From NCBI RefSeq assembly GCF_015351765.1, contig NZ_JADKQA010000001.1, positions 628,394 to 692,393 of the forward strand: 64,000 nt of DNA, read 5' to 3'. This stretch comes from Clostridium vitabionis. Lineage in GTDB: Bacteria; Bacillota; Clostridia; Lachnospirales; Lachnospiraceae. Both the position numbers and the translations under genes were made by a program. The notes beneath the pieces are model-generated. The model made no database searches and was not told the DNA's origin. It was given only the letters and a program-made list of their open reading frames with translations. Every line of letters starts with the position of its first letter. The stretch's first letter is position 1. This document shows positions 33,327 to 42,696 of this stretch, piece after piece.

Positions 33327-36300
33327 ATGTCTGAAATTGCCGGAGGTTTACCGGAAGAGGATCGCCTGCGGGAGCAGTGCCATCAATATTTTGACATGAT
33401 CGAGGGAGGAGTCTGCATCATCCTTGCCGACGGGACGGAGAAGGTCGTCTTCGCCAACGGGAAGGCCGCGTCCCTCTATGAATGTGCGGATGCGGAGGAT
33501 TTTCTCTCCTTTGTCTCATCCGGCTTCCGGAGCCTCATGGAAGAGGAGGATTACCGGCCTCTCGCGGAGATGGCGGATGGTCATCCGGAACATTTCCCGC
33601 TCTCGTTCCAGTACCGGACGAAGAAAGGGCACTTCCGGAAGGCGGAAGGCGTGGGTTCCCTGAGGGATACCCCCTTCGGGCGGGCGTATGTGCTCCTGCT
33701 TTTTTCGGCGGAGCAGATCGCAAGTGATCGGAGAGGTCTGGATAAAACCGGCGTTTTGGGCGCGCATGATTTCTTTGAGGAGGCGCGGAAACAGGCAACG
33801 GAGCAGAGGGCGCTTCCCTCGGTGCGCGCCCTCTGCCCGGTCTCCCTTGACCTGACCAGCTTTAAAGAATACAACCGGCTTTACGGCGTGCACCAGGGAG
33901 ACCTGTGCCTCAGGAAAATCGCTGATGTTCTCACCGGATATTTTCCCGGCGCCCTGATCGGCCATCTGACGGCGGATCATTTCAACGCGCTTCTGCCGCC
34001 GGATGATCTGGAGGCGAAGCTGGAGCATGTCTGCAGCGAGGTGAACGCCTTTATCAATGATGACGGGATCCGGTTGAAGGTCGGCATCTATATGCCAAGG
34101 GAAGAAGATACCCTGGACGACCTGCTGCATGCCTTTGACTGGGCGAAGATTGCCTGTGACAGTATCAAGACGGATGGAAACCGGAGCATCGCGGTCTACC
34201 AGCCTTCGATGGGTGAGAATTTTACCCGGAAGGCCTATGTCCTGCGTCATTTTAATGAAGCACTGGAAAAGCATTATATCAAAGTGTATTTCCAGCCCCT
34301 CATCCGGACCCTGACCGGGAAAATCTGCGGATTTGAAGCGCTTGCGCGCTGGGAAGATCCCGTGCTCGGAATGATTTATCCGCAGACCTTTATCCCGGTG
34401 CTGGAGGATGCCCAGCTCATCAACCGTCTTGACCGGTATGTCCTGGAACAGGTAGCAAGGCTTGTCCGCGATCGGATGAACAACGGCCTGCCGCTGGTCT
34501 CCGTCTCCATGAACCTTTCCGCCTATGATTTTGATGTCGCGAATCCGATCGATACGATCGAGAAGACGGTGAACTCTTACCGGATCCCGAGAACCGTGCT
34601 CTGCTTTGAGATCACCGAGCGGGTGATGTTCCGGAACCACTTGAATATGTCCAGGACAGTCCAGCAGTTTCAGGAAGCGGGCTACCAGGTGTGGATGGAT
34701 GATTTCGGGAGCGAATACTCTTCGCTGAATTCCCTTCACAACTATCATTTTGATGTCATCAAGGTTGACATGGGATTTTTCAGCCACTTTGATGACCGAA
34801 GCCGGCAGATCATCACCTCGGTTGTGACGATGGCAAGGATGCTGGGCGTGCAGACGCTTGCGGAGGGAGTGGAAACGCGGGAGCAGGTCGACTTCCTGAA
34901 AAAGATCGGCTGCGGGCGGATCCAGGGATTCTATTACGGGCAGCCGATGATGTATGAAGACACCTTTTCCTTTATTCTTGGCAGGAATATGCAGCTGGAG
35001 CAGCCGGAGGAAGCCCATCTGATGAATGCCGCGGAAAGCGTCAATGTGATTTCGGATTCCCCGACGGCGCTGTTCAGCTTTGACGGAAAGAATATCACGT
35101 TCCTTATGGAAAATGATGCCTACAAGCGGGAGCTCAGGAGTACCGGGACGCAGGATATGGCAGAGGCAAATGCTAACCTGATGGACACAGGCTATCCGTT
35201 CCGCGAAAGTTTCCAGCAGCTTCTCCAGAGCGCGCTGAAGTCAAAGGTTGAAGAAACCCTGGGTTATACGGATAATGGGCAATATATGCGGGTGAGTGTC
35301 CGCTGGATTGCCGGGGATGAACGATACTGGGTCGGAGAGGCGCATATCTATAACATCAGCAATAACGCGGCGATCCGTCAGGCAAATATGCTCGACCAGA
35401 CGCTGCGCAATATGTACCAGTTATATGCGGGATTTTACCTGATTGACCGCAGAAATGAGGAAATCCGGGTTCTCCGATCCAGCCATCCGGAACTGAATCC
35501 GGACAGGGTTCCCCATGAGCCCGGGGCATTTCTCAGATTTTTCTCTGATCAGCTGGTTTACCCCGAAGACAGGGAACGGTTTGCTTCATTTATCTGCTTT
35601 GAACATCTGGAGACCGGAACAGGAAAAAGTGAAGGCACTGCGCCGACGGAGGTTATTCGCATCCGGGCAGCGGACGGGAATTACCGGTGGACGGTGCTCA
35701 GAGCACTCATGATCTACAAGAGCGCAGCGAAGACTATCCTGCTCTGTGAGCAGGAAGATCTCTGGGAACGAAAGAGTGACCGGGATACTCTTCTTCCGGA
35801 GTTTTGCCGGTCTTTCGGCATATCCAGGCCAGATACTGTCCGGCCGGAAATGCTGGCGGAGAGCAGCCTCTTCCGGGCGCTCCGCAGCGATTCCCCGTAT
35901 TCTTTTTTCTGGAAGGACAGGGACGGCCGCATTCTGGGCGTGAGCAGGAAGTTCCTTGAGAATAGCGGATTCCAGGAGGAAACAAAGCTCCTGGGAAAGA
36001 CGGAGGAGGAGATCGGCAGGCGCTTGAATATCGCGGAGGCAGGTGCGCCTGATCCGAAAGCAGTGCCCGGCGGGAAGCCTGGCGATGCGACAGAGGAGCT
36101 GGTGCTCTCGGAAGGACGAATCCGGGACATTCGGATTGCGCGCGTCCCCTGGTATCAGGAGAAGGAAATTGCGGGAACCCTCAACATGGTGAGCAGAGAT
36201 GATCCGGAAGGCAGGGATGAGGAATCCCGGCTGGGACTTACCGATCATGAGACCGGTTTCCTCAGCTTCCGGGGCGCGATTGAGGCAGGCTTGCTCTATG

Positions 36301-38042
36301 CAGACCAGTATCGCGTGAACCATGTGGATTATGTCGGGCTCCTGATTGATGTTCCTGCTTATGCTGAGGTGCTGCAGGACAGCAAGGAGAACGCGAAAGA
36401 AATCCTGATGAAGATTTCATCCGCGCTGAGGTCTTCGCTGGCTTACGGGTGGGCGGCCGCGCGGATCGGACTCTGCTGCTTCCTATGCTTCTGCCGGAGG
36501 GAGAACGCGGGAAAGATCGGCGAGAAGATCGCGGCGGTTGCGGGGATACTTCCGCTTCTGTGGAGGCAGCTGGGGCTCCAGACCATCCCTGTGCTGACGC
36601 ACGCGATCGCGTACGGCTCGGAAGTGATGAGCCTGGACGAGATGCTGCAGCTTCTGATCCGGAGGCTGAGCAGCGCGGAAAAGGAGGCGTATGGGGATAA
36701 GCCTTACACGGCAGACCGCATTTATATCAGCCGCGAGGTGTTGGATTCTGTCCCGGAGCGCGTCATCATCAGCGACCCGAAGACGTATGAGCTGGTCTAC
36801 CTGAACCAGCATGCACGGAAGGATATCGGAATTGGCGCTGGCGTTAGCCTTAAGGGACGTCGCTGTTATCAGGATCTGGAAGGGTTTGATGCGCCTTGCC
36901 GGGACTGCCCGAACCTGATGCTCAGGATGGATCGTGCATTTTCAGGAACGCACATGAACCACAAAACCGGGGAGAACCAGATCGTCCGCTCATTCCTGAC
37001 CGTATGGGAGAAGCGCACGCTGAAGATTACCATTGCCTTTAATATGAATGAATATCTGGATACTATAGCAGAGGATCATGGGCTGCTCTATCAGGAACTG
37101 CGGGCAAATGAGGCCATATCCAGCGGTATCCTTGAGGCTGATCCCGAGAAGGGGATAGAGAGGACGGTCGCGAGTATTGCAAGGGAAATGAAGCCTGAGC
37201 GGTTTCTGATTTTTGAGGAGCGCGACGACCATACGGTCAGTGCGACTTACGAATGGACCGCACCTGGCGTGATTCCACTGAAAGAAGAACTGCAGAGCAT
37301 CCCGAGGACAGAACTCCGGGTATTGTATACAAAGTTTGCTGCCGAACGGCTGGTCATGGTCAGTGATATGGAAGCGTTCCAGAAAGAATATCCGTATTTT
37401 TCCCTTCGGATTCATGGGGTTCGGAGCTTTGTCTCCGGACAGCTGCTTTTGCAGAACCAGACCGAGGGCTTTACGCTGGTTATCAATCCGTCGGAGGAGA
37501 GCTTCCGGACATTGAGCGTACTGTATCTGACCCTGACGGACTTTATCGCCGCGATGGTCCGCAACAGGAACAGCCTCAGGGAACTGGAGCGGCAGAGCAT
37601 GATCGACCAGCTGACCGGTGCCGGCAACCGACGGGCATTGGAGCACCGGATCCGGGAATGGCAGGGGGACGGCGTGCTCGGGGTAATTTCCATCGACCTG
37701 AATGGGCTTAAAAACACGAACGATACCCAGGGCCATCACGCCGGTGATATGCTGATCAGCGAGACAGCCAGGATCCTCGGGGAGTGCGCGGGCAAGGACT
37801 GTGTCTTCCGCACCGGCGGGGATGAGTTTGTCGTTGTGACCGAAGATCTGGAGGACAGGGATATCCGCCTGCTGATCCGCCACATGCGGGAGAGCGCGGT
37901 CAACAACGGGATCAGCATGGCGATCGGATATGCGTCCATCCGCGGAAAACTGACCGATTTCGACGCGCTGCTCACGAAGGCAGATTTCAACATGTATCAG
38001 GATAAGGGGCACAGTTTCCGGAGAAGAAGGGAAGACAGATAA
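33327..38042 (+). CDS. Very large EAL/GGDEF signalling protein
   Basis: A 1571-residue soluble cyclic-di-GMP protein. Order: PAS-like region (about 10-120), degenerate GGDEF (about 165-300, TADHF where GGDEF should be), intact-looking EAL phosphodiesterase (FEALARW about 335, NLS, FEITER, DDFGSEYSS, KVDMGF, EGVET, GFYYGQP), PAS regions, another degenerate GGDEF (about 970-1110), PAS, a GAF-like region, and a C-terminal GGDEF with RTGGDEFVV (about 1495). No membrane segment. The start at 33327 follows GAGGGG. Both making and degrading cyclic-di-GMP is possible. Confidence 0.9.
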   Translation: MSEIAGGLPEEDRLREQCHQYFDMIEGGVCIILADGTEKVVFANGKAASLYECADAEDFLSFVSSGFRSLMEEEDYRPLAEMADGHPEHFPLSFQYRTKKGHFRKAEGVGSLRDTPFGRAYVLLLFSAEQIASDRRGLDKTGVLGAHDFFEEARKQATEQRALPSVRALCPVSLDLTSFKEYNRLYGVHQGDLCLRKIADVLTGYFPGALIGHLTADHFNALLPPDDLEAKLEHVCSEVNAFINDDGIRLKVGIYMPREEDTLDDLLHAFDWAKIACDSIKTDGNRSIAVYQPSMGENFTRKAYVLRHFNEALEKHYIKVYFQPLIRTLTGKICGFEALARWEDPVLGMIYPQTFIPVLEDAQLINRLDRYVLEQVARLVRDRMNNGLPLVSVSMNLSAYDFDVANPIDTIEKTVNSYRIPRTVLCFEITERVMFRNHLNMSRTVQQFQEAGYQVWMDDFGSEYSSLNSLHNYHFDVIKVDMGFFSHFDDRSRQIITSVVTMARMLGVQTLAEGVETREQVDFLKKIGCGRIQGFYYGQPMMYEDTFSFILGRNMQLEQPEEAHLMNAAESVNVISDSPTALFSFDGKNITFLMENDAYKRELRSTGTQDMAEANANLMDTGYPFRESFQQLLQSALKSKVEETLGYTDNGQYMRVSVRWIAGDERYWVGEAHIYNISNNAAIRQANMLDQTLRNMYQLYAGFYLIDRRNEEIRVLRSSHPELNPDRVPHEPGAFLRFFSDQLVYPEDRERFASFICFEHLETGTGKSEGTAPTEVIRIRAADGNYRWTVLRALMIYKSAAKTILLCEQEDLWERKSDRDTLLPEFCRSFGISRPDTVRPEMLAESSLFRALRSDSPYSFFWKDRDGRILGVSRKFLENSGFQEETKLLGKTEEEIGRRLNIAEAGAPDPKAVPGGKPGDATEELVLSEGRIRDIRIARVPWYQEKEIAGTLNMVSRDDPEGRDEESRLGLTDHETGFLSFRGAIEAGLLYADQYRVNHVDYVGLLIDVPAYAEVLQDSKENAKEILMKISSALRSSLAYGWAAARIGLCCFLCFCRRENAGKIGEKIAAVAGILPLLWRQLGLQTIPVLTHAIAYGSEVMSLDEMLQLLIRRLSSAEKEAYGDKPYTADRIYISREVLDSVPERVIISDPKTYELVYLNQHARKDIGIGAGVSLKGRRCYQDLEGFDAPCRDCPNLMLRMDRAFSGTHMNHKTGENQIVRSFLTVWEKRTLKITIAFNMNEYLDTIAEDHGLLYQELRANEAISSGILEADPEKGIERTVASIAREMKPERFLIFEERDDHTVSATYEWTAPGVIPLKEELQSIPRTELRVLYTKFAAERLVMVSDMEAFQKEYPYFSLRIHGVRSFVSGQLLLQNQTEGFTLVINPSEESFRTLSVLYLTLTDFIAAMVRNRNSLRELERQSMIDQLTGAGNRRALEHRIREWQGDGVLGVISIDLNGLKNTNDTQGHHAGDMLISETARILGECAGKDCVFRTGGDEFVVVTEDLEDRDIRLLIRHMRESAVNNGISMAIGYASIRGKLTDFDALLTKADFNMYQDKGHSFRRRREDR

Positions 38043-38085
38043 GCGGGAACATACTTTTATCGTGAGAATTTTGGAGATTATTTCT

Positions 38086-40242
38086 ATGAATATCGCAGAG
38101 ACAATCGCGGGGGAGATGAATATCGCGCCATGGCAGGTGGAGGCGGTGATCCAGCTGATCGATGAGGGATGCACGATTCCTTTCATTGCACGCTACCGTA
38201 AGGAAAAGCACGGCTCGCTGGATGATACGCAGCTGCGCCTCCTGTCGGAGAGGCTGGACTATCTCCGGAATCTGGAGGCGCGCAGGGAGCAGATCCGAGC
38301 GGCGGTTACAGCCCAGGGGAAAATGACCCCGGAGCTTGCCCGGGATCTGGACAGGGCGGTGACGATGGTCGCACTGGAGGATCTGTACCGGCCCTACCGG
38401 CCGAAGCGCAGGACGAGGGCGTTGATCGCGGAGGAGAAGGGGCTTTTGCCGCTCGCGAAGCTGATCCTGGCGCCTCATACAAATGTCCCGCTCGCGGAAT
38501 CCGCGAAGGCGTATATCTCGGAGAAGAAAGGCGTCGCCGATGCGGAGCAGGCGCTCGCCGGCGCGTCGGATATTATCGCCGAGCAGATTTCGGACAATGC
38601 GGATTACCGCAAGGGCATCCGGGATTTTGTCTGGAATCACGGGATCCTGGAATCAGAGGCGAAGGATCCGGTGGCGTCCTCTGCCTATGAGATGTACTAC
38701 CATTTCCAGGAGCCGGTGAAGAGGATCGCCGGCCACCGAGTTCTCGCCGTCAACCGGGGAGAGAAAGAGAAATTTCTCACGGTTCGGATCGAGGCGGATG
38801 AGGAACAGGAGAAAGACTGGCTGGAGCGGCGGGTGCTCCGGCGGGACAATCCGGTGAGCGCGCCCTTCCTCCGGGCAGCAGCGGCGGACGCCCTGAAACG
38901 GCTGATTCTGCCGTCGATTGAGCGGGAGATCCGGAATGCGCTGACCGAGCAGGCGGAGGACGGCGCGATCAGGGTGTTCCGGCAGAATCTTGCCCAGGTC
39001 CTGATGCAGCCGCCGATTGCCGGGCATACCGTGCTCGGCTGGGATCCGGGATTCGCGAACGGGTGCAAGCTTGCGGTGGTTGACCCCACCGGCCGGGTGC
39101 TGGACACGGCAGTAGTTTATCCGACAGCCCCGTCGTCCGGAAGGAAAGCGAATCCGGCGAAGCTTGAGGCGGCGAAAAAGCTGGTTCTGCGCTGGATCAG
39201 GACCTACCACGTCACCCTGATTGCGCTCGGCAACGGCACTGCCTCCCGGGAATCGGAGAAGATCATTGTTGACCTCCTGAAGGAAGTCCCGGAGAAGATT
39301 TCCTATGTGATTACTAATGAAGCCGGGGCCTCGGTCTACTCGGCGAGTGAGCTTGCGGCGGAGGAGCTGCCGGAGCTTGACGTCGAGGGAAGGGGCGCGG
39401 CTTCCATGGCAAGGCGGGTGCAGGATCCGCTGGCTGAGCTTGTAAAGATTGACCCGAAGGCCATCGGCGTCGGCCAGTACCAGCACGACATGAACCAGAA
39501 AAAGCTGGGTGAAGCCTTAACGAGTGTGGTGGAGGACTGCGTGAACCGGGTCGGCGTTGACCTGAATACCGCGTCTGAGGCGCTGCTCCGTTATGTTTCC
39601 GGCATAAGCCCGGTGATCGCGAAGAATATTGTGCGTTACCGGGAGGAAAATGGCCGGTTCGACACCCGCCGGCAGCTGCTCAAGGTGCCGAAGCTTGGTC
39701 CCAAGGCATTTGAACAGTGCGCAGGCTTCCTCCGGATCTCCGGCGGGAAGGAACCGCTTGACCGCACCGGTGTTCATCCCGAGAGCTATGCCGCGGCGAA
39801 GGAATTGATCCGCGAGGCCGGGATGACGGAGCGGGCATTTTTTCAGGCGCCAGCGGACCTTCGGATCACTGACCCGAAGAAGACCGCGGAAAAACTGGGC
39901 ATCGGTGAGCCGACGCTGCGGGATATTCTCCGCGAGCTCAAGGAGCCGGGGCGGGATCCCCGGAAGGATATGCCGGAGCCGATCCTCCGGAGCGATGTCC
40001 TGGAGATCGGCGACCTGAAGGAGGGGATGGTTCTCCGCGGGACAGTCCGGAACATCGTGGATTTCGGCGCCTTTGTCGATATCGGCGTCCACCATGACGG
40101 GCTGGTGCACATTTCCCAGATGGCAAAAGGCAGGTTTGTGAAGCACCCGCTCGATGTCGTGAAGGTCGGGGATATCGTCGAGGTGAAGGTGATCAAGGTG
40201 GACCGGGAGAAAAACAGGATCGGGTTATCGATGATTTTGTGA
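38086..40242 (+). CDS. tex: Tex family RNA-binding protein
   Basis: A 718-residue transcription accessory/RNA-binding factor. The N-terminal Tex domain includes CTIPFIARYRKEKHGSLDD, the YqgF-like domain contains WDPGFANGCKLAVVD, the helix-hairpin-helix region reads NTASEALLRYVSGISP, and the C-terminal S1 domain reads GMVLRGTVRNIVDFGAFVDI. Length is normal. The ATG at 38086 follows GGAGA; a frame open back to 38062 is ignored. Starts 43 bases after the EAL/GGDEF gene. Confidence 0.95.
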   Translation: MNIAETIAGEMNIAPWQVEAVIQLIDEGCTIPFIARYRKEKHGSLDDTQLRLLSERLDYLRNLEARREQIRAAVTAQGKMTPELARDLDRAVTMVALEDLYRPYRPKRRTRALIAEEKGLLPLAKLILAPHTNVPLAESAKAYISEKKGVADAEQALAGASDIIAEQISDNADYRKGIRDFVWNHGILESEAKDPVASSAYEMYYHFQEPVKRIAGHRVLAVNRGEKEKFLTVRIEADEEQEKDWLERRVLRRDNPVSAPFLRAAAADALKRLILPSIEREIRNALTEQAEDGAIRVFRQNLAQVLMQPPIAGHTVLGWDPGFANGCKLAVVDPTGRVLDTAVVYPTAPSSGRKANPAKLEAAKKLVLRWIRTYHVTLIALGNGTASRESEKIIVDLLKEVPEKISYVITNEAGASVYSASELAAEELPELDVEGRGAASMARRVQDPLAELVKIDPKAIGVGQYQHDMNQKKLGEALTSVVEDCVNRVGVDLNTASEALLRYVSGISPVIAKNIVRYREENGRFDTRRQLLKVPKLGPKAFEQCAGFLRISGGKEPLDRTGVHPESYAAAKELIREAGMTERAFFQAPADLRITDPKKTAEKLGIGEPTLRDILRELKEPGRDPRKDMPEPILRSDVLEIGDLKEGMVLRGTVRNIVDFGAFVDIGVHHDGLVHISQMAKGRFVKHPLDVVKVGDIVEVKVIKVDREKNRIGLSMIL

Positions 40243-40310
40243 GAAAAATCGCCGCTATCCAGGAAATGGGTGGCGGCGATTGGCAATCAGATCGTATAAG
40301 TGCTCTGCGA

Positions 40311-40350
40311 AAGAAAGGGCCAGCGCCTCATGGCGCTGGCCCTCTCTTTG
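40311..40350. terminator. Bidirectional terminator between tex and the small minus-strand gene
   Basis: GGGCCAGCGC (40317-40326) pairs with GCGCTGGCCC (40333-40342). T-rich sequence follows on the plus strand (TCTCTTT), and the minus strand reads into TTTCTTT. A second hairpin, AATCGCCGC / GCGGCGATT (40246-40279), lies closer to tex. Confidence 0.75.
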
Positions 40351-40381
40351 AGAAGAATTTATCCGGTTTCCTTGTCCTGTT

Positions 40382-40528
40382 TTATTTCCCCTGTCTGTCT
40401 TTACGGCGGAAGTTTCTTCTGAACTTATCGCCAAAGCTCTGGATCATGACATCGATCTCCGCGATGGCCTGGGCCTGAAGCGCACCGTAATCTACCGCAT
40501 CCGGATTATATCTGAAATCTTTTCTCAT
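40382..40528 (-). CDS. Small basic protein of 48 residues
   Basis: A minus-strand reading frame with a strong ribosome site (AGGGAGG, 40536-40542 on the complement) eight bases before ATG, and a terminator beyond its stop. The product begins MRKDFRYNPDAVDYGALQ and ends in the basic stretch FRRNFRRKDRQGK. It has no Cys and no membrane segment. A TTGCAT / TATTTT pair upstream could be its promoter. No family is recognised; the signals around it argue that it is a real gene. Confidence 0.6.
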   Translation of the reverse strand: MRKDFRYNPDAVDYGALQAQAIAEIDVMIQSFGDKFRRNFRRKDRQGK

Positions 40529-40785
40529 AGAAATGCCTCCCTTATTCCTCTTGATTTATTCATAAATCTCTGTTTCCTGGAACACCTTTAAAATAGCACA
40601 ATTTATAGGAAATGCAAATATATTGATTTTTACAAATCATCGATATTATTCATGCATTCGGCCTTTTGACCGTTTCTCCGGGAGCAGCCGCCTGCGAATA
40701 CGGCAATTTGATCAATATCCCCCAGGAGCGGGGCAGAAAACTGCGCAGGCAGGCGGAGACAGGAAGAAAAAGATTATGCACTTTT
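40529..40785. other. Intergenic region between the small gene and tetR
   Basis: AT-rich near 40560-40660, where promoter-like sequence for the small minus-strand gene may lie; GC-richer towards 40785. No further gene is supported; long frames here run through obviously non-coding sequence. Confidence 0.4.
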
Positions 40786-40813
40786 GCGGGAACGTCAGGC
40801 CTCGATTTCCCGC
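40786..40813 (-). terminator. Hairpin after tetR
   Basis: GCGGGAA (40786-40792) pairs with TTCCCGC (40807-40813), directly beyond the tetR stop. No clear U-tract on the minus strand. Confidence 0.4.
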
Positions 40814-40815
40814 TT

Positions 40816-41436
40816 CTACTGGAGCGCATGCAAACCTTTGGAGATAAATGCGCTTGTCATCGCGGACATTTCCTGCGGGGTTTCTTTCATGCCGGAGTCC
40901 AGCCAGTAATGGATAAGGCCGACGCAGCCGGACACCATGTAGGCGAAGAACGGCGCGAGAAAAGTATTGTCCAGGTTGCCCTGCGCATTCATCCACTTGT
41001 GGAGAGCCTGGTTTCCGATCATGGTCTTGACCCGGTTTTCAAAATTCAGGCTCCCGTTCTCGCTGAACAGCGCGGTGATCAGCTCGCGGTTCTCAATGAT
41101 AAAGGGATAAAATTCATTGAAAAAGAGGGAGGGATTTTCGGTCAGCTCCTCCGCGCTGTAATGCTGGAGAATCTGATCAAATTTATCGGCAAATTCATTT
41201 TCAATCTGGCTGACCAGGTCGTAGACATCCTTATAATGAAGATAGAAGGTGCCGCGGTTGATGTCAGCCATCTCGGAGATTTCCCGGACGGTGATATCCT
41301 GCAGTTTTTTCGTCTTTAGCAGCCGGATCAGACAGTCCTGCAGGGCCTTTTTCGTTTTTCTGACACGACGGTCAACACTGGCCGTTTTTGCGCGGGCGCG
41401 CCCCGCACGATTGGTGGAATCTGATGCGTTCGGCAT
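40816..41436 (-). CDS. TetR-family regulator
   Basis: A 206-residue repressor. The DNA-binding part is TKKALQDCLIRLLKTKKLQDITVREISEMADINRGTFYLHYKDVYDL (residues about 28-75, quoted in the family order of helix-turn-helix then HYKD). The ligand domain resembles the TetR_C_8/DhaS-like type. ATG at 41436 is preferred because AAAGGAAG precedes it; the open frame to 41580 is not needed. It is divergent from the CW protein / coiled-coil / MMPL operon and very likely controls it and itself. Confidence 0.9.
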   Translation of the reverse strand: MPNASDSTNRAGRARAKTASVDRRVRKTKKALQDCLIRLLKTKKLQDITVREISEMADINRGTFYLHYKDVYDLVSQIENEFADKFDQILQHYSAEELTENPSLFFNEFYPFIIENRELITALFSENGSLNFENRVKTMIGNQALHKWMNAQGNLDNTFLAPFFAYMVSGCVGLIHYWLDSGMKETPQEMSAMTSAFISKGLHALQ

Positions 41437-41575
41437 AAAGGCTTCCTTTCTTCCCCGCCATTTTCCAGCGCCGACGGCGCCATGAGCAAAGCCGGTATCG
41501 CGCGCAAAAACGCCGCAGCGGCAATTCTGCTCCCGGCATGCACGGCAGGGTTTCAAAAAATTAATACAACCGGGT

Positions 41576-41601
41576 GGCAATTATCTATTGAATAAATTGC
41601 C
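41576..41601. promoter_or_regulatory. 26-bp palindrome over the MMPL-operon -35
   Basis: GGCAATT (41576-41582) and AATTGCC (41595-41601) are perfect inverted repeats flanking 12 bp, overlapping the plus-strand -35 at 41588-41593. A second short palindrome, GACAGATGTC (41636-41645), overlaps the minus-strand -35. Both are candidate TetR operators. Confidence 0.55.
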
Positions 41602-41616
41602 ATCGATTAGTATAAT
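41588..41616 (+). promoter_or_regulatory. Promoter of the CW / coiled-coil / MMPL operon
   Basis: TTGAAT (41588-41593), a 17-bp spacer and TATAAT (41611-41616). Its -10 is half of the perfect palindrome TATAATGCATTATA (41611-41624), shared with the opposite promoter. Confidence 0.7.
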
Positions 41617-41618
41617 GC

Positions 41619-41647
41619 ATTATAGTTTAAAAATAGACAGATGTCAA
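41619..41647 (-). promoter_or_regulatory. tetR promoter (perfect consensus)
   Basis: Read on the minus strand: TTGACA (41647-41642), a 17-bp spacer and TATAAT (41624-41619), both exact consensus. It faces the operon promoter, so each -35 lies in the other's transcribed side. Confidence 0.8.
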
Positions 41648-41766
41648 TTATTTGATGAGTTTCCAGATTGTGGCATCGAGCGAGGCAAAGGCTCGTTCGA
41701 TATGGGATCCGAACGGTAACAGATCAAGATCCGGGAGAATTCCGGCCGCACGGGGAGGGGAAGATA

Positions 41767-42681
41767 ATGAAGTCTGGAAAATATCCGCACAACCGTCTGA
41801 TTTGTCGGGCGGTTCTGGCCGGCGCGGCTTGCGCGTTCATGATGGCATTTCCCGCGGCGGCTTCGGAGTGGCAGAGAGCCGGGAATGACTGGGTTCTCAC
41901 GGAGAACGGGGAGCGGCTCACCGGCTGGCAGCAGAAGGACGGCAGCTGGTATTATCTTGGAAGCGACGGCGTTATGCGGACCAGGTGGCTGTATCAGGAT
42001 CCCACCTGGTACTACCTCCGGGATTCGGGGGCGATGGCCACCGGATGGACAGAGGTGGACGGGTTCTGGTATTATATGGAAGGTGACGGATCCATGCGGC
42101 GGGCTGACCTCACGACGGACGAGGCGGTCTACAGCTTCCGGTCGGACGGGAGCCTGAACCGGGTCCGGCAGCTCAAGAACCAGGGCGGAGGCGCCTACCG
42201 GATCGATTTTTTCAGCGATAACCAGCAGGAGATCGCCGATGCGCTGAATAACCTCCGCCAGGAGGCGAACGATGACGTCGATCTCGAGGACAGCGACCAG
42301 AATGACTATGACCGCGGGGAACATGCCCTCTATAGCTACGATCGGAGAAAATCCTTCGAGTTCGACGGCCTGCTCCAGAAAGTGGCGGAGCACCGGCTGG
42401 ATCTCGCGATCCGGAACGGGTATTCCGCTTCCGCCATTCCCGGGGAGGGAAAGGTGGAGGATTACCTGAAGAATATCGGGAGCAGCTTTAGGAGCCGGAG
42501 ACACCTGGAAATTTATTTCCATGGGCTTTCGGACGGAAGCTCGGCGGCGGACAGGCTGGAGACCCGGTTCGGGGAAGATGAGAAGGACGCCAGAAGGCGG
42601 GCTTCCTATTACCGCTATGCCGGAATTGCCGAAAAAACGGTGGACGGCAGGGATTACATCATGGTTGAATTATTCCGCTGA
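41767..42681 (+). CDS. Secreted CW-repeat protein, possible CAP-like C-terminus
   Basis: A 304-residue exported protein with signal peptide ending near AFPAAAS (residue 33). Three aromatic cell-wall-binding repeats follow (LTGWQQKDGSWYYLGSDG, then DPTWYYLRDSGAMATGW, then VDGFWYYMEGDGSM). The C-terminal 170 residues include LQKVAEHRLDLAIRNGY and YYRYAGIAEKTVDGRDYIMV, reminiscent of CAP/SCP domains but not certain. ATG 41767 follows GGGAGGGG. First gene of the TetR-divergent operon. Confidence 0.82.
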   Translation: MKSGKYPHNRLICRAVLAGAACAFMMAFPAAASEWQRAGNDWVLTENGERLTGWQQKDGSWYYLGSDGVMRTRWLYQDPTWYYLRDSGAMATGWTEVDGFWYYMEGDGSMRRADLTTDEAVYSFRSDGSLNRVRQLKNQGGGAYRIDFFSDNQQEIADALNNLRQEANDDVDLEDSDQNDYDRGEHALYSYDRRKSFEFDGLLQKVAEHRLDLAIRNGYSASAIPGEGKVEDYLKNIGSSFRSRRHLEIYFHGLSDGSSAADRLETRFGEDEKDARRRASYYRYAGIAEKTVDGRDYIMVELFR

Positions 42682-42696
42682 TCGGAGGGAGAAGAT

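Noticed and set aside
40623-41319. Plus-strand frames across the tetR region
   Set aside because: They are shadows of the minus-strand TetR gene, whose helix-turn-helix is clear.
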